Below are positions 1 to 8,979 of a stretch of DNA of 22,154 nucleotides, in pieces; position 1 is the stretch's first letter; the number at the start of each line of letters is the position of its first letter. Below the pieces are notes generated by a model, which saw only the letters and a list, made by a program, of their open reading frames with translations, was not told the DNA's origin and did not search any database. The DNA is from JAZNLR01 sp045579195. GTDB taxonomy: Bacteria > Bacillota > Clostridia > Christensenellales > CAMQZB01. Made by a program: the position numbers and the translations under genes. The DNA lies in the NCBI GenBank assembly GCA_045579195.1, contig JAZNLR010000101.1, forward strand, positions 1 to 22,154, given 5' to 3'.

Positions 1-2
1 AT

Positions 3-1877
<1,875 letters not shown>

Positions 1878-1894
1878 AAAATATAAATGCATTC

Positions 1895-1927
1895 AAAAGC
1901 GTGACTCGAAAGAGCCACGCTTTTTTT
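1895..1927 (+). terminator. Rho-independent terminator after the sugar ATPase gene
   Basis: Stem AGCGTG/CACGCT (1898-1903 with 1916-1921), continued inward by CTC/GAG past an A-C mismatch and closed by a GAAA tetraloop, then a run of T to 1927. It lies 18 bases after the TAA at 1875-1877. Confidence 0.9.
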
Positions 1928-2000
1928 ATGCTGAAAATGCCTATATCCTTATTATATATATAAGAGAAAGCGTAAAATCGGAATGAGATTCAAATTCAGC

Positions 2001-2030
2001 TTGACAAAGAGAAGGGGAAAGCATTATAAT
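2001..2030 (+). promoter_or_regulatory. Sigma-A-type promoter of the ribokinase operon
   Basis: Perfect -35 TTGACA (2001-2006) and perfect -10 TATAAT (2025-2030) separated by 18 bases. Transcription would start near 2037, immediately before the inverted repeat at 2039-2061. The remaining sequence between the upstream terminator and this promoter (1928-2000) is A/T-rich and shows nothing else. Confidence 0.9.
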
Positions 2031-2038
2031 TAAAACGA

Positions 2039-2061
2039 TTTAGTAAACAAAATTTGCTAAA
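2039..2061. promoter_or_regulatory. Inverted-repeat operator, probably for the LacI-family regulator
   Basis: Arms TTTAGTAAA (2039-2047) and TTTGCTAAA (2053-2061) match as an inverted repeat except for one position, around a 5-base A-rich centre. The site sits at about +2 to +24 from the predicted start point, where a bound repressor would block transcription. A LacI-family gene lies in the same operon, so autoregulation is the simplest reading. The odd-length spacer differs from classic CG-centred LacI operators, so the assignment to this regulator is inference. Confidence 0.65.
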
Positions 2062-2092
2062 AAACAAAACTTTTTAGGAGCAAAAGACAGTT

Positions 2093-3010
2093 ATGCGAAA
2101 GATTTTCGTCATGGGAAGCATGAACATGGATCTGGTGATCACAAGCCCTTATATGCCGAAGGCGGGGGAGACCCTCTGCGGAAGCGGATTTATGACCAAC
2201 CCGGGTGGCAAGGGTGGAAACCAGGCGGTTGCATGCGCACGCCAGGGTGGTGAGGTTTATATGGTCGGTGCGGTTGGCAACGATGCGTTTGGGACGCAGT
2301 TGAAGAACACGCTCGCAGGTTATGGCGTTCACACCGATTATATTTTGGAGAAGCCCACCTCTTCGGGAATTGCCGTCATCGTCATCACCGATTCCGACAA
2401 CCGAATCATTCTCGATCCCGGCGCAAATCACGCACTCTGCTTTGAAGATTTTGAAGGTATCTTGCGCCGTGAAGCAAAGCCGGGGGATATCTTCATCACT
2501 CAGCTTGAAACGACGCAGGAAAGTGTTGACAAGGGAATTAAGCTTGCAAAAGAGCTCGGATTATACGTTATTCTCAACCCGGCTCCCGCTCGCACCATTC
2601 CCGCTGAGACGCTGAAGAACGTTGACCTCATCATCCCGAATGAATCCGAAGCGGAAATCCTCACCGGTGTTTCCACCGAGACCGAAGAGGGTTTGAAGAA
2701 GGCGATCGAGTTCTTCAAAGAGCTTGGCGTCAAGGATGTGATCGTGACTCTTGGCTCTCGCGGAGCAGGGCTTTGGAAGGACGGCGAGATCGTCGTTGTT
2801 CCGGCATACCGCGTGAACGCAGTGGACACCACCGCAGCAGGCGACAGCTTTGTTGGAACTCTTGCAGCTGCTCTTTCGAGAGGTGAAAGCTTGCTTGACG
2901 CAATGAAGCGCGGAAATGCTTGTTCAGGAATCGCAGTCACGCGCGAGGGTGCACAGCAGTCTATCCCCACCGTTGAGGAAGTGGATGCGTTCATGGCAGA
3001 ACGCGCTTAA
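2093..3010 (+). CDS. rbsK: Ribokinase (PfkB family)
   Basis: Phosphorylates D-ribose to ribose 5-phosphate with ATP in the cytoplasm, feeding the pentose phosphate pathway and nucleotide synthesis. The protein has 305 residues, the normal ribokinase length. The N-terminal PfkB signature GGKGGNQA is at residues 38-45 and substrate-loop residues NMDLV at 11-15. The C-terminal signature DTTAAGDSF (245-253) carries the catalytic base D251 and the anion-hole AAGD. The start at 2093 follows AGGAG at 2076-2080, a slightly long 12-base spacing. It is first in an operon with the LacI-type gene 6 bases downstream, behind a strong promoter and a likely operator, so induction by ribose or a related sugar is expected. 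No rbsD or ribose transporter is in the window. Related PfkB sugar kinases (for example deoxyribokinase) cannot be fully excluded, but ribokinase fits best. Confidence 0.9.
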   Translation: MRKIFVMGSMNMDLVITSPYMPKAGETLCGSGFMTNPGGKGGNQAVACARQGGEVYMVGAVGNDAFGTQLKNTLAGYGVHTDYILEKPTSSGIAVIVITDSDNRIILDPGANHALCFEDFEGILRREAKPGDIFITQLETTQESVDKGIKLAKELGLYVILNPAPARTIPAETLKNVDLIIPNESEAEILTGVSTETEEGLKKAIEFFKELGVKDVIVTLGSRGAGLWKDGEIVVVPAYRVNAVDTTAAGDSFVGTLAAALSRGESLLDAMKRGNACSGIAVTREGAQQSIPTVEEVDAFMAERA

Positions 3011-3016
3011 TTGCGA

Positions 3017-4021
3017 ATGAATATCAAAGAACTTGCTTCTCTTGCCGGCGTTTCACCGACGACTGTCTCCCTTGTTCTCAACAAGCGTGACGTCAAGGTG
3101 GCCAAAGAGACGAGAGAACGCATCGAAAGGCTCGCAAAAGAGCATCATTATCGCCCGAGCAGCCTTGCCGTTGGCCTTGTCACCAAAAAGACGCGTACCG
3201 TCGGTTTGGTGATCCCCGACGTCGGAAACCTGTTCTTCTCGGAGATCGCGAAGAACGTGGAGCAAGAGCTTGCAAAGTATGGGTATGGCGTCGTCATTTG
3301 TAACACGAACGACAGATTTGAATCCGAGCAGCGGATGATCGACTTTCTCATTAGCCGCGGCGTGGACGGAATTATTCTCGTTCTCTCAGCAGATGCGATT
3401 GCAGGGGAAAACGAACGCTGTGTTTCCCACGTCGAAGGAATCAAGATCCCCATCATTGCGCTTGACCGCTGGGTGGAGGGGCTTGCTTGCCCGCACGTTT
3501 CCATCGACCACCGTTTCGGAGGAGAGCTTGCAACCCGCCGCCTCATTGACGCAGGACACCGTCGCATCGGTTGCCTCACGGGCCCGCTCAACGAGTTTTC
3601 CGCGAAAAAGAGAAAGCAGGGATATGTCGACGCATTGCAAAAGGCCGGAATTCCTTACGATGAGGAACTCGTTGTGGAGAGCAATTATACGTTCTTTGGC
3701 GGATATGAACACGCAAAGGAGCTTTTGGGAAAGGACCTTTCCGCCGTCTTTGCCTGCAATGACTTGATGGCGTACGGTTTGTTCCGAGCGGCGCGTGAGA
3801 TGGGGAAACGCATCCCAGAGGACATTTCTGTGATCGGCTTTGACGATCTGACCTTCTCGGAGATGCTGGAAGTTCCGTTGACTTCCGTTCATCAGCCCAT
3901 TGAAGGACTGTGCAAGTCCGCCGTGGAGAAGCTGTTGCAGCGCATCACATCTCCACAGGAACAAGTGTTAGACGAAGTGATTGCGCCTTCTGTGACCGAA
4001 CGCTTGAGCATCAAAGGATAA
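3017..4021 (+). CDS. LacI-family transcriptional regulator (RbsR-like)
   Basis: DNA-binding repressor of 334 residues. The N-terminal LacI helix-turn-helix begins at the first residue (NIKELASLAGVSPTTVSLVL), followed by the hinge region (HYRPSSLAVGL) and a periplasmic-binding-protein-like sugar sensor: TVGLVIPDVGNLFFSEI, the CNTNDRFESEQRM stretch, VDGIIL, DRWVEG, and ACNDLMAYGLFRAAREMG near the end. I chose ATG 3017 because the domain starts exactly there; an in-frame TTG at 3011 would add only two residues. There is no clear ribosome binding site, and the start lies 6 bases after the rbsK stop, so translation is probably coupled. Co-transcription with ribokinase suggests it senses ribose or a ribose-like sugar and controls its own operon through the site at 2039-2061. 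The ligand is inferred from context only. Confidence 0.9.
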   Translation: MNIKELASLAGVSPTTVSLVLNKRDVKVAKETRERIERLAKEHHYRPSSLAVGLVTKKTRTVGLVIPDVGNLFFSEIAKNVEQELAKYGYGVVICNTNDRFESEQRMIDFLISRGVDGIILVLSADAIAGENERCVSHVEGIKIPIIALDRWVEGLACPHVSIDHRFGGELATRRLIDAGHRRIGCLTGPLNEFSAKKRKQGYVDALQKAGIPYDEELVVESNYTFFGGYEHAKELLGKDLSAVFACNDLMAYGLFRAAREMGKRIPEDISVIGFDDLTFSEMLEVPLTSVHQPIEGLCKSAVEKLLQRITSPQEQVLDEVIAPSVTERLSIKG

Positions 4022-4028
4022 GAAATGA

Positions 4029-4058
4029 GGAGCACAAAAAAATGTGCTCCTTTTTTTT
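4029..4058 (+). terminator. Rho-independent terminator of the rbsK-lacI operon
   Basis: Perfect 8-bp stem GGAGCACA/TGTGCTCC (4029-4036 with 4043-4050), a 6-A loop and eight T (4051-4058), starting 8 bases after the TAA. A second, imperfect A/T-rich hairpin (GCCTTTTTTGGA with TCCAAAAGGC, about 4060-4090) follows, without its own T-run. Confidence 0.93.
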
Positions 4059-4129
4059 GCCTTTTTTGGAAAAATTTTCTCCAAAAGGCAGAGCTTGATC
4101 GTCTTATCTGTGGATTACGTTGAAAACTA

Positions 4130-4143
4130 GGCGGTTTTCCGCC
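4130..4143 (+). promoter_or_regulatory. Small stem-loop just upstream of the lipoprotein ribosome binding site
   Basis: GGCGG/CCGCC stem with TTTT loop, six bases before the AAGGAG of the next gene. It may affect messenger stability or translation. I could not find a convincing promoter in 4059-4129: TTGATC at 4095 has no good -10 partner at the right distance. Confidence 0.4.
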
Positions 4144-4161
4144 GGAAATAAGGAGATCAAA

Positions 4162-5421
4162 ATGAAAAAGAGTATTGTTTGTCTTCTCTGTGCATTCGTG
4201 ATGCTGTTCGCAAGCGCTTGCGGCGGCACGAAGGCTTTGGACCTCAAGAAGGTTGAAGAGGCCGTTCCCTCCATCCAGTTGAAGGATCAGGGGCTTGATT
4301 TCACCCAGATGTCTTATAACTTGCAGACCATGACTTCGATGGTTGGCGGATTGGACGTCTTCACCGCGGCTGACGGCGTTTACTGGTTGTCGGATGACAA
4401 TGCAAACACCATCTTCCCGGAGATGGAGAGAATTTTCTCCAACGAGTATGAAGAGAAGCTCTCTCTTGCGGATGACGCACTCGCATTCGATGCGCACGTG
4501 ATGCTCCCGACGGATGCAAGCAGAAGTGAAATCCTCATCCTCGGAACGTTTGAAGAGGGCGCAGAAGAGAGCGCAAAGACCGCTTTGGATGCCGCGCTTA
4601 CCGCTTGGGAAAACCGTTTCACGGGCGAGGCAAAGGAGCTCGTTGCAAACAGAGTTTACGAGAAGGTCGGCAATGCTCACGTCTATATTGCGTGCTCTGA
4701 CAACGCAACCGTCTTGGAGTACGTCAAGTCTTGCGGCGCACCCGTCTTCGGCATGATGTACGAGGCGATGGGTGAGGACATCCAGAATATTTATGGCGTT
4801 GACCCCGCTTTGGTGGAAGAAGGCCTTTTCCTGACCCCGATGATGGTCGTTCAGGCATCTATGGTCATCGTTGCAAAGCCTGTTGAGGGCAAGACTGAAG
4901 AGCTCAAAACCGCAATCGACGCTTACATGGCGCGCTATGAAGAGCAGTGGAAGACCTACTTGCCGGAGCAGTACGAATTGGTCAAGAACAGACTCGAAAC
5001 CGAATTTGACGGACACCTCGTTTACATCGTTTCCAGTGACAACGAAGGCGTTCTCAACCGCATTAAGAACAGCTATTTCACGTTGTTCCCGACCCTTTTC
5101 ATCCCCAACGCAACCGAGCTTAAGGATTTCTTCGAAATCGATTCGACCCTCTTTGAGGAGAGCGTTTTCGCAATGCCGCAGCTCATCACTTCTTCCGCGC
5201 TGTTCATCGTTGCAAAGCCTGCTGAAGGAAAGGACGTGGAAGCAAAGGAAGCTTTGGATGCATATATGGCACGCCACGAGCAGACGTGGTCGACTTACTT
5301 GCCTGCGCAGTATGAACTCGTGAAGAACAGACTCGAAACCACCATCGGTGATTATCTTGTCTACATCGTCTCTGAGGACAACGATGCGGTTCTCAAGGCA
5401 ATTGAAGCTTGCAAGAAGTAA
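4162..5421 (+). CDS. DUF4358 lipoprotein with repeated DUF4358-like modules
   Basis: Predicted surface lipoprotein of 419 residues. It has a positively charged start, a hydrophobic segment and lipobox FASAC with the lipidated cysteine at residue 20. ATG 4162 is chosen because AAGGAG (4150-4155) lies 6 bases upstream and it gives a proper signal peptide; an in-frame TTG at 4120 would spoil it. The mature part holds three related blocks. The two C-terminal ones share AxxVIVAKPxEGK, DAYMAR, TYLPxQYELVKNRLET, YLVYIVS-D and are clearly DUF4358-like. The first (residues about 122-193) is more diverged. DUF4358 proteins are usually short, with one such module, so this is an expanded version. It heads an operon with MBOAT and DHHW genes, a grouping I know from Clostridia; the biochemical role of DUF4358 is not established. 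A function in envelope glycan acylation, perhaps as a scaffold, is inference from neighbours. Confidence 0.82.
   Translation: MKKSIVCLLCAFVMLFASACGGTKALDLKKVEEAVPSIQLKDQGLDFTQMSYNLQTMTSMVGGLDVFTAADGVYWLSDDNANTIFPEMERIFSNEYEEKLSLADDALAFDAHVMLPTDASRSEILILGTFEEGAEESAKTALDAALTAWENRFTGEAKELVANRVYEKVGNAHVYIACSDNATVLEYVKSCGAPVFGMMYEAMGEDIQNIYGVDPALVEEGLFLTPMMVVQASMVIVAKPVEGKTEELKTAIDAYMARYEEQWKTYLPEQYELVKNRLETEFDGHLVYIVSSDNEGVLNRIKNSYFTLFPTLFIPNATELKDFFEIDSTLFEESVFAMPQLITSSALFIVAKPAEGKDVEAKEALDAYMARHEQTWSTYLPAQYELVKNRLETTIGDYLVYIVSEDNDAVLKAIEACKK
4525..5418 (+). repeat. Three DUF4358-like modules inside the lipoprotein gene
   Basis: Copies at about 4525-4737, 4855-5067 and 5191-5415. Copies 2 and 3 are close (TYLPEQYELVKNRLET against TYLPAQYELVKNRLET, with similar DNA around 4965-5000 and 5300-5338). 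Copy 1 keeps the pattern (ILILGTFEEG, ALDAALTAWENRF, ELVANRVYEKVGNAHVYIACSDN) but is strongly diverged. The gradient suggests an old first duplication and a later second one. Confidence 0.7.
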
Positions 5422-5440
5422 GCGCCTGAGGTAAAGAACC

Positions 5441-6859
5441 GTGGTTTTTTCCAGCATTCCATTCTTATTCGTCTTCTTCCCGATCGCGATGATCTTGTAT
5501 TACGCGATGCCGTCCATCAAGGCAAAGAATCTGGTGTTGATGGTGGTCAGCTTGATCTTCTATGCGTGGGGAGAACCGATTTACATCGTTTTGATGGTCT
5601 TCTCCTCTGTGGTGGATTACTGCAACGGAAGAATGATCGAAAAGTTTGATGGAAGGCCGAATCTTCAAAAGATCTTTTTGATTCTCTCGGTCATCGTCAA
5701 CCTCTCGTTACTCGGCTTCTTTAAGTACGGCAACTTCATCATCGAGAACGTGAACGCGCTGTTCGGCTCGCAGGTGATCAAGCCCCTCGGGCTCACCTTG
5801 CCCATCGGAATCAGCTTCTATACGTTCCAAACCATGTCGTACTCCATCGACGTTTACTTTAAGAACGTCAAGGCAGAGCGCAACTTCTTCAATTTTATGA
5901 CGTACGTCTGTATGTTCCCGCAGCTCATTGCAGGTCCGATCGTGCGTTATGAAACGGTTGCGGAAGAGCTTGAAAACAGAGTCATCAACTTCGAGGTCTT
6001 CTCGGAGGGCTTGCTTCGCTTTATGCGCGGACTCTTCAAGAAAGTTCTCATCGCGAACAGCATCGGCCAGCTTTGGAACACCATTTCCGGAACGGCATTC
6101 GTCGAACTGAACGCGGCAACGGCTTGGCTTGGCATCATTGCATATGCATTCCAGATCTTCTTTGACTTCGCAGGATACAGCGATATGGCGATCGGAATGG
6201 GCAAGATGTTTGGCTTCAACTATCTTGAAAACTTTAACTATCCGTACACCGCAAAGAGCATCACGGATTTCTGGAGAAGATGGCATATGTCTCTCTCCAC
6301 TTGGTTCCGCGATTACGTTTACATTCCGCTCGGCGGAAACCGCGGCGGAAAGGCAAAGCACATCCGCAACATCATGATCGTTTGGGGATTGACCGGCCTT
6401 TGGCACGGCTCTGCCTGGAACTTCCTCCTTTGGGGACTTTACTTTGGGTTGATCCTGCTCGCTGAAAAGTTCTTGCTCGGCAAGTTTTTGGCAAAACTCC
6501 CGTCCTTCTTCCAGCATCTTTACGCAATCATCCTCATCCTCATCGGTTGGCTGATCTTCGCTTTTGACGACGTTGGCAGACTGTGGGAGTACGCAAAGGT
6601 GATGTTCTTCGCAAACGGCGCGTTCGGAAAAGATACGCTGTACTACCTTGCGAATTACGGCATTTTGCTTCTCGTTTCCGTCTTCTTCTCGATGCCCATT
6701 GCAAAGGCGCTGTCCGAGAAGGTTCAGCTGATGGAAAACGGCGTTGCGAAAAAGACGCTCAACGTGGTTCTCTTCGTCCTTTATGTCGCGCTCTTCGTCA
6801 TCAGCGTGATGTACCTCGTGGACGATGCGTTCAACCCGTTCTTGTACTTCAGATTCTAA
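5441..6859 (+). CDS. MBOAT-family membrane O-acyltransferase (AlgI/PatA-like)
   Basis: Integral membrane enzyme of 472 residues, expected to carry acyl (usually acetyl) groups across the membrane for transfer to an extracellular polysaccharide or wall glycan. Many hydrophobic segments run through the whole protein. MBOAT hallmarks are visible: DFAGYSDMAIGMGKMFGF, FWRRWHMSLSTWFRDYVYIPLGGNRGG (H282), and the catalytic-histidine segment LTGLWHGSAWNFLLWG (H322). The start is GTG 5441: it gives MVFSSIPFLFVFFP, matching the typical family N-terminus, and GAGGT at 5428-5432 lies 8 bases upstream. The gene begins 19 bases after the DUF4358 stop, and its own stop overlaps the ribosome binding site of the DHHW gene, so the three are one operon. 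AlgI, PatA and DltB relatives share this fold; the adjacent DHHW gene favours the AlgI-type polysaccharide system over D-alanylation, since no dltA/C genes are present. The acceptor glycan is unknown. Confidence 0.93.
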   Translation: MVFSSIPFLFVFFPIAMILYYAMPSIKAKNLVLMVVSLIFYAWGEPIYIVLMVFSSVVDYCNGRMIEKFDGRPNLQKIFLILSVIVNLSLLGFFKYGNFIIENVNALFGSQVIKPLGLTLPIGISFYTFQTMSYSIDVYFKNVKAERNFFNFMTYVCMFPQLIAGPIVRYETVAEELENRVINFEVFSEGLLRFMRGLFKKVLIANSIGQLWNTISGTAFVELNAATAWLGIIAYAFQIFFDFAGYSDMAIGMGKMFGFNYLENFNYPYTAKSITDFWRRWHMSLSTWFRDYVYIPLGGNRGGKAKHIRNIMIVWGLTGLWHGSAWNFLLWGLYFGLILLAEKFLLGKFLAKLPSFFQHLYAIILILIGWLIFAFDDVGRLWEYAKVMFFANGAFGKDTLYYLANYGILLLVSVFFSMPIAKALSEKVQLMENGVAKKTLNVVLFVLYVALFVISVMYLVDDAFNPFLYFRF

Positions 6860-6872
6860 GGAGGGCATAATT

Positions 6873-8006
6873 ATGAAAGAAAACAAATTGATCAAAGTTG
6901 TGCTCCCCATTTTTCTGAGCGTCATCATCCTGTTCTTTATGTTTGCGCTGTTCTTCTTCCCGAAGAAGGAGTTCTCCGAGAATGAAAACAGATATCTGCA
7001 GGATATGCCGAAGTTTACGGTGAAGGCTCTCTTTGACGGAAAGTTTATCCCTGCGCTCGAAGATTACTTCAAAGATCACTTTGCCTTCCGCGATATGTTC
7101 GTCGGCGGTAAGGCGATGATGGAAAAGCTTTTGGGTAAGACCGAAAACAACGGTGTTTACTTCGCAAAGAATGGATACCTCATTCAGAAATATTCCGCGC
7201 CTTCGCTCTCTTCGCTTGACCGCCTTGCAAACTCGGTCAACCGCTTCGTGACGAACGCGCAGATCCCCACGACCTTCTTGCTTGCTCCGACCTCGAACTT
7301 TGTGAATGAAGACCTCCTTCCGAAGAATCACGTTGATGCAAACCAGAAGGGCACCATTGATTATTTTTACGGAAAGCTTTTGGGCGTTGACACGTTGGAT
7401 GTTTCCGAAACCTTGCTTTCGCACAACGAGGCCGAGCAGCTTTATTTCCGCCTTGACCACCATTGGAACGGCGAGGGCGCGTACTATGCGTACGTTGCGT
7501 TCTGCAAGAGCCTTGGCATCGAGGCAAAGAGCCTTGCAGAGTTTGACCGTGTTCTGAAGAGCAACAACTTCAACGGCACGATGTACTCCCAGAGCGGATA
7601 TTACTTCAATCAGCCCGACGAGCTTTACTATTACTTGCCGAAGTTCGAAGAGGAACTCACCGTGACGTACGTTGCGTCGAACCGCGTCGTCAACACGCTC
7701 TACGAGGAGAAGTGGTTGGATCAAAAGGATAAGTATGCAAGCTTCCTTGACAACAACCATCCGCTCATCACCATCGAGAACGCGAAGGCGGAAAGCGAAG
7801 AGACCTTGCTTTTGGTCAAGGATTCTTATGCGAACATCTTCGTTCCGTTCTTGACATCTCACTTTAAGACCATCCACGTCATTGATCTTCGATTCAACAA
7901 CTCCGTGCTGTCGGAGTACGTCAAGATGAACGAGATCGACAGAGCGCTCTTCCTTTATAACGCGCAGGGCATTGCTGACGACGTCGGACTCGGAAAAGCG
8001 AAATAA
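6873..8006 (+). CDS. DHHW-family (AlgJ/AlgX-like) exported acyl-transfer protein
   Basis: 377 residues with one N-terminal membrane anchor (residues about 7-30, VVLPIFLSVIILFFMFALFF) and a large extracellular domain. FSENENRYLQDMP follows the anchor, as is common in this family. The family-naming motif LDHHWNGEGAYYAY places D195, H196, H197 and W198; a likely SGNH-type serine lies in KDSYAN (S318), and an asparagine block in APTSNFVNEDLLPKN. In AlgJ/AlgX-type systems such proteins take the acyl group supplied by the MBOAT partner and place it on the polysaccharide outside the membrane. ATG 6873 is preceded by AGGAGG at 6859-6864, overlapping the MBOAT stop codon; an upstream in-frame start at 6825 lies inside the MBOAT gene and is rejected. 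It ends the operon at a strong terminator. Family call is firm, acceptor unknown. Confidence 0.9.
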   Translation: MKENKLIKVVLPIFLSVIILFFMFALFFFPKKEFSENENRYLQDMPKFTVKALFDGKFIPALEDYFKDHFAFRDMFVGGKAMMEKLLGKTENNGVYFAKNGYLIQKYSAPSLSSLDRLANSVNRFVTNAQIPTTFLLAPTSNFVNEDLLPKNHVDANQKGTIDYFYGKLLGVDTLDVSETLLSHNEAEQLYFRLDHHWNGEGAYYAYVAFCKSLGIEAKSLAEFDRVLKSNNFNGTMYSQSGYYFNQPDELYYYLPKFEEELTVTYVASNRVVNTLYEEKWLDQKDKYASFLDNNHPLITIENAKAESEETLLLVKDSYANIFVPFLTSHFKTIHVIDLRFNNSVLSEYVKMNEIDRALFLYNAQGIADDVGLGKAK

Positions 8007-8032
8007 TTTTTCATTTTTCTCTTATATAAAAG

Positions 8033-8062
8033 GGCTGTGCAAAAAGATTGCACGGCCTTTTT
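8033..8062 (+). terminator. Rho-independent terminator of the acylation operon
   Basis: Stem GGCTGTGCAA (8033-8042) with TTGCACGGCC (8048-8057), one T-G wobble, loop AAAGA, then five T. It begins 26 bases after the DHHW stop. Confidence 0.9.
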
Positions 8063-8092
8063 GCTTTCTCCTTCAAAAAAAGAGTCGCTTGC

Positions 8093-8119
8093 TTGACAAG
8101 TTGTTCGGAATAGTATAAT
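8093..8119 (+). promoter_or_regulatory. Promoter of the kinase/reductase pair
   Basis: TTGACA (8093-8098) and TATAAT (8114-8119), both perfect, but with only 15 bases between them. An alternative -35, TTGCTT at 8089-8094, would give 19. Suboptimal spacing may make the promoter weaker or activator-dependent. Confidence 0.75.
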
Positions 8120-8153
8120 CTAAAAGGTAAGAAAAACAAGGAGCTTCTCGCAT

Positions 8154-8978
8154 ATGAAATTCGACATTGAGCTCGTCGGAAAAGTCGGGTCTATGGCGCT
8201 TATCAATCGCAAAGACAACGACATTGACTATAATATTTTTGCGCGCATTGGCCGTGAGCTTGCCCCGGGAATGATCTGGGTCTCCAGCGGAGCGACCGAG
8301 ATCGGCCGTTTGGATTTCATCCGTAGAAACGGCGCGCCCATCGAGGAAGATGCGGCGAGCGCAAAAACGGATTACGCCGCACAAGGGCAAGCCATCCTGA
8401 TGCAGAATTACCGTAATTTTATTAACCCAAATTATTCGGTTCGCCAAGTCCTTGTGGAGCACGTTCATTTTAACAACGAGAAGAACGCACAGCACCTTCG
8501 CGAAATGCTTTTGCGCTGCCCGAAACAGAATGCGATCCCCATCATCAACTATAACGACGCGGTGTGTGAAACCGAGAATATGAAGATGGAAATTCAGGAG
8601 TGGATGGAGAAAAAGGGGAAGGTCGTCGAATGCGTTGACAACGACGAGACGGCTGCGCAGATCGCCTGCCTTGTCAAGAGCAAGCGCCTTCTCGTTCTCA
8701 CCAGCGCTGAAGGCATTTACCGCGACCCCAACGACCCGAAGACTCTCATCAAAGAGATTGGCGGGAAGGATGTTTATGAGGTTCTTTCTGCAATTGAGGA
8801 AGCAAAAAAATCCTGCCACGGGGCATCCCGCGCGGGGGCAAACGGAGCGTTTGCCAAGCTGGAGTACGTCAAAGATGCAGTGAAGAACGGAACGGAAGTT
8901 TTCATTGCAAGCTCGAAATACAGCATCAAAAATATCTTGGAGGGGGATGCGCCGAGAACGCGCATCGGAATTTGCTAA
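8154..8978 (+). CDS. ProB-like amino-acid kinase family protein without PUA domain
   Basis: Cytoplasmic small-molecule kinase of the amino-acid kinase fold (glutamate 5-kinase, uridylate, aspartate and carbamate kinases). 274 residues. Visible motifs: N-terminal lysine K10 in VGKVGS, VSSGATEIG (43-51), YAAQGQAILM (74-83), NYNDAVCETE (132-141), VDNDETAAQ (161-169), LTSAEGIYRDP (182-192) and a C-terminal lysine K235 in FAKLE. NxNDAV and DNDxxxA are closest to glutamate 5-kinase, which would make gamma-glutamyl phosphate for proline synthesis. Differences: no C-terminal PUA domain, the usual GTGGM before the lysine is replaced by an alanine/glycine-rich stretch, and about 15 extra residues lie between NDAVCETE and DNDE. 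No proA is nearby. The start follows AAGGAG (8138-8143) and the promoter at 8093. It is coupled to the downstream reductase with a 1-base gap. Family sure; glutamate as substrate is only a possibility. Confidence 0.75.
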   Translation: MKFDIELVGKVGSMALINRKDNDIDYNIFARIGRELAPGMIWVSSGATEIGRLDFIRRNGAPIEEDAASAKTDYAAQGQAILMQNYRNFINPNYSVRQVLVEHVHFNNEKNAQHLREMLLRCPKQNAIPIINYNDAVCETENMKMEIQEWMEKKGKVVECVDNDETAAQIACLVKSKRLLVLTSAEGIYRDPNDPKTLIKEIGGKDVYEVLSAIEEAKKSCHGASRAGANGAFAKLEYVKDAVKNGTEVFIASSKYSIKNILEGDAPRTRIGIC

Positions 8979-8979
8979 T

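Noticed and set aside
4120..4161. Longer in-frame TTG start for the DUF4358 lipoprotein
   Set aside because: It would put a charged 14-residue extension before the signal peptide and ignore the AAGGAG at 4150-4155 that fits ATG 4162.
3892..5457. A 521-codon minus-strand frame opposite the DUF4358 gene, and similar long frames opposite the MBOAT, DHHW and oligopeptidase genes
   Set aside because: These are antisense shadows caused by codon bias. The plus-strand proteins carry family motifs, start signals and operon spacing; the minus-strand ones do not.
8059..8153. Possible riboswitch or small RNA ahead of the ProB-like kinase
   Set aside because: After the terminator there are only about 35 bases between the likely transcription start and the ATG, and no structured element beyond the promoter and ribosome binding site is visible.
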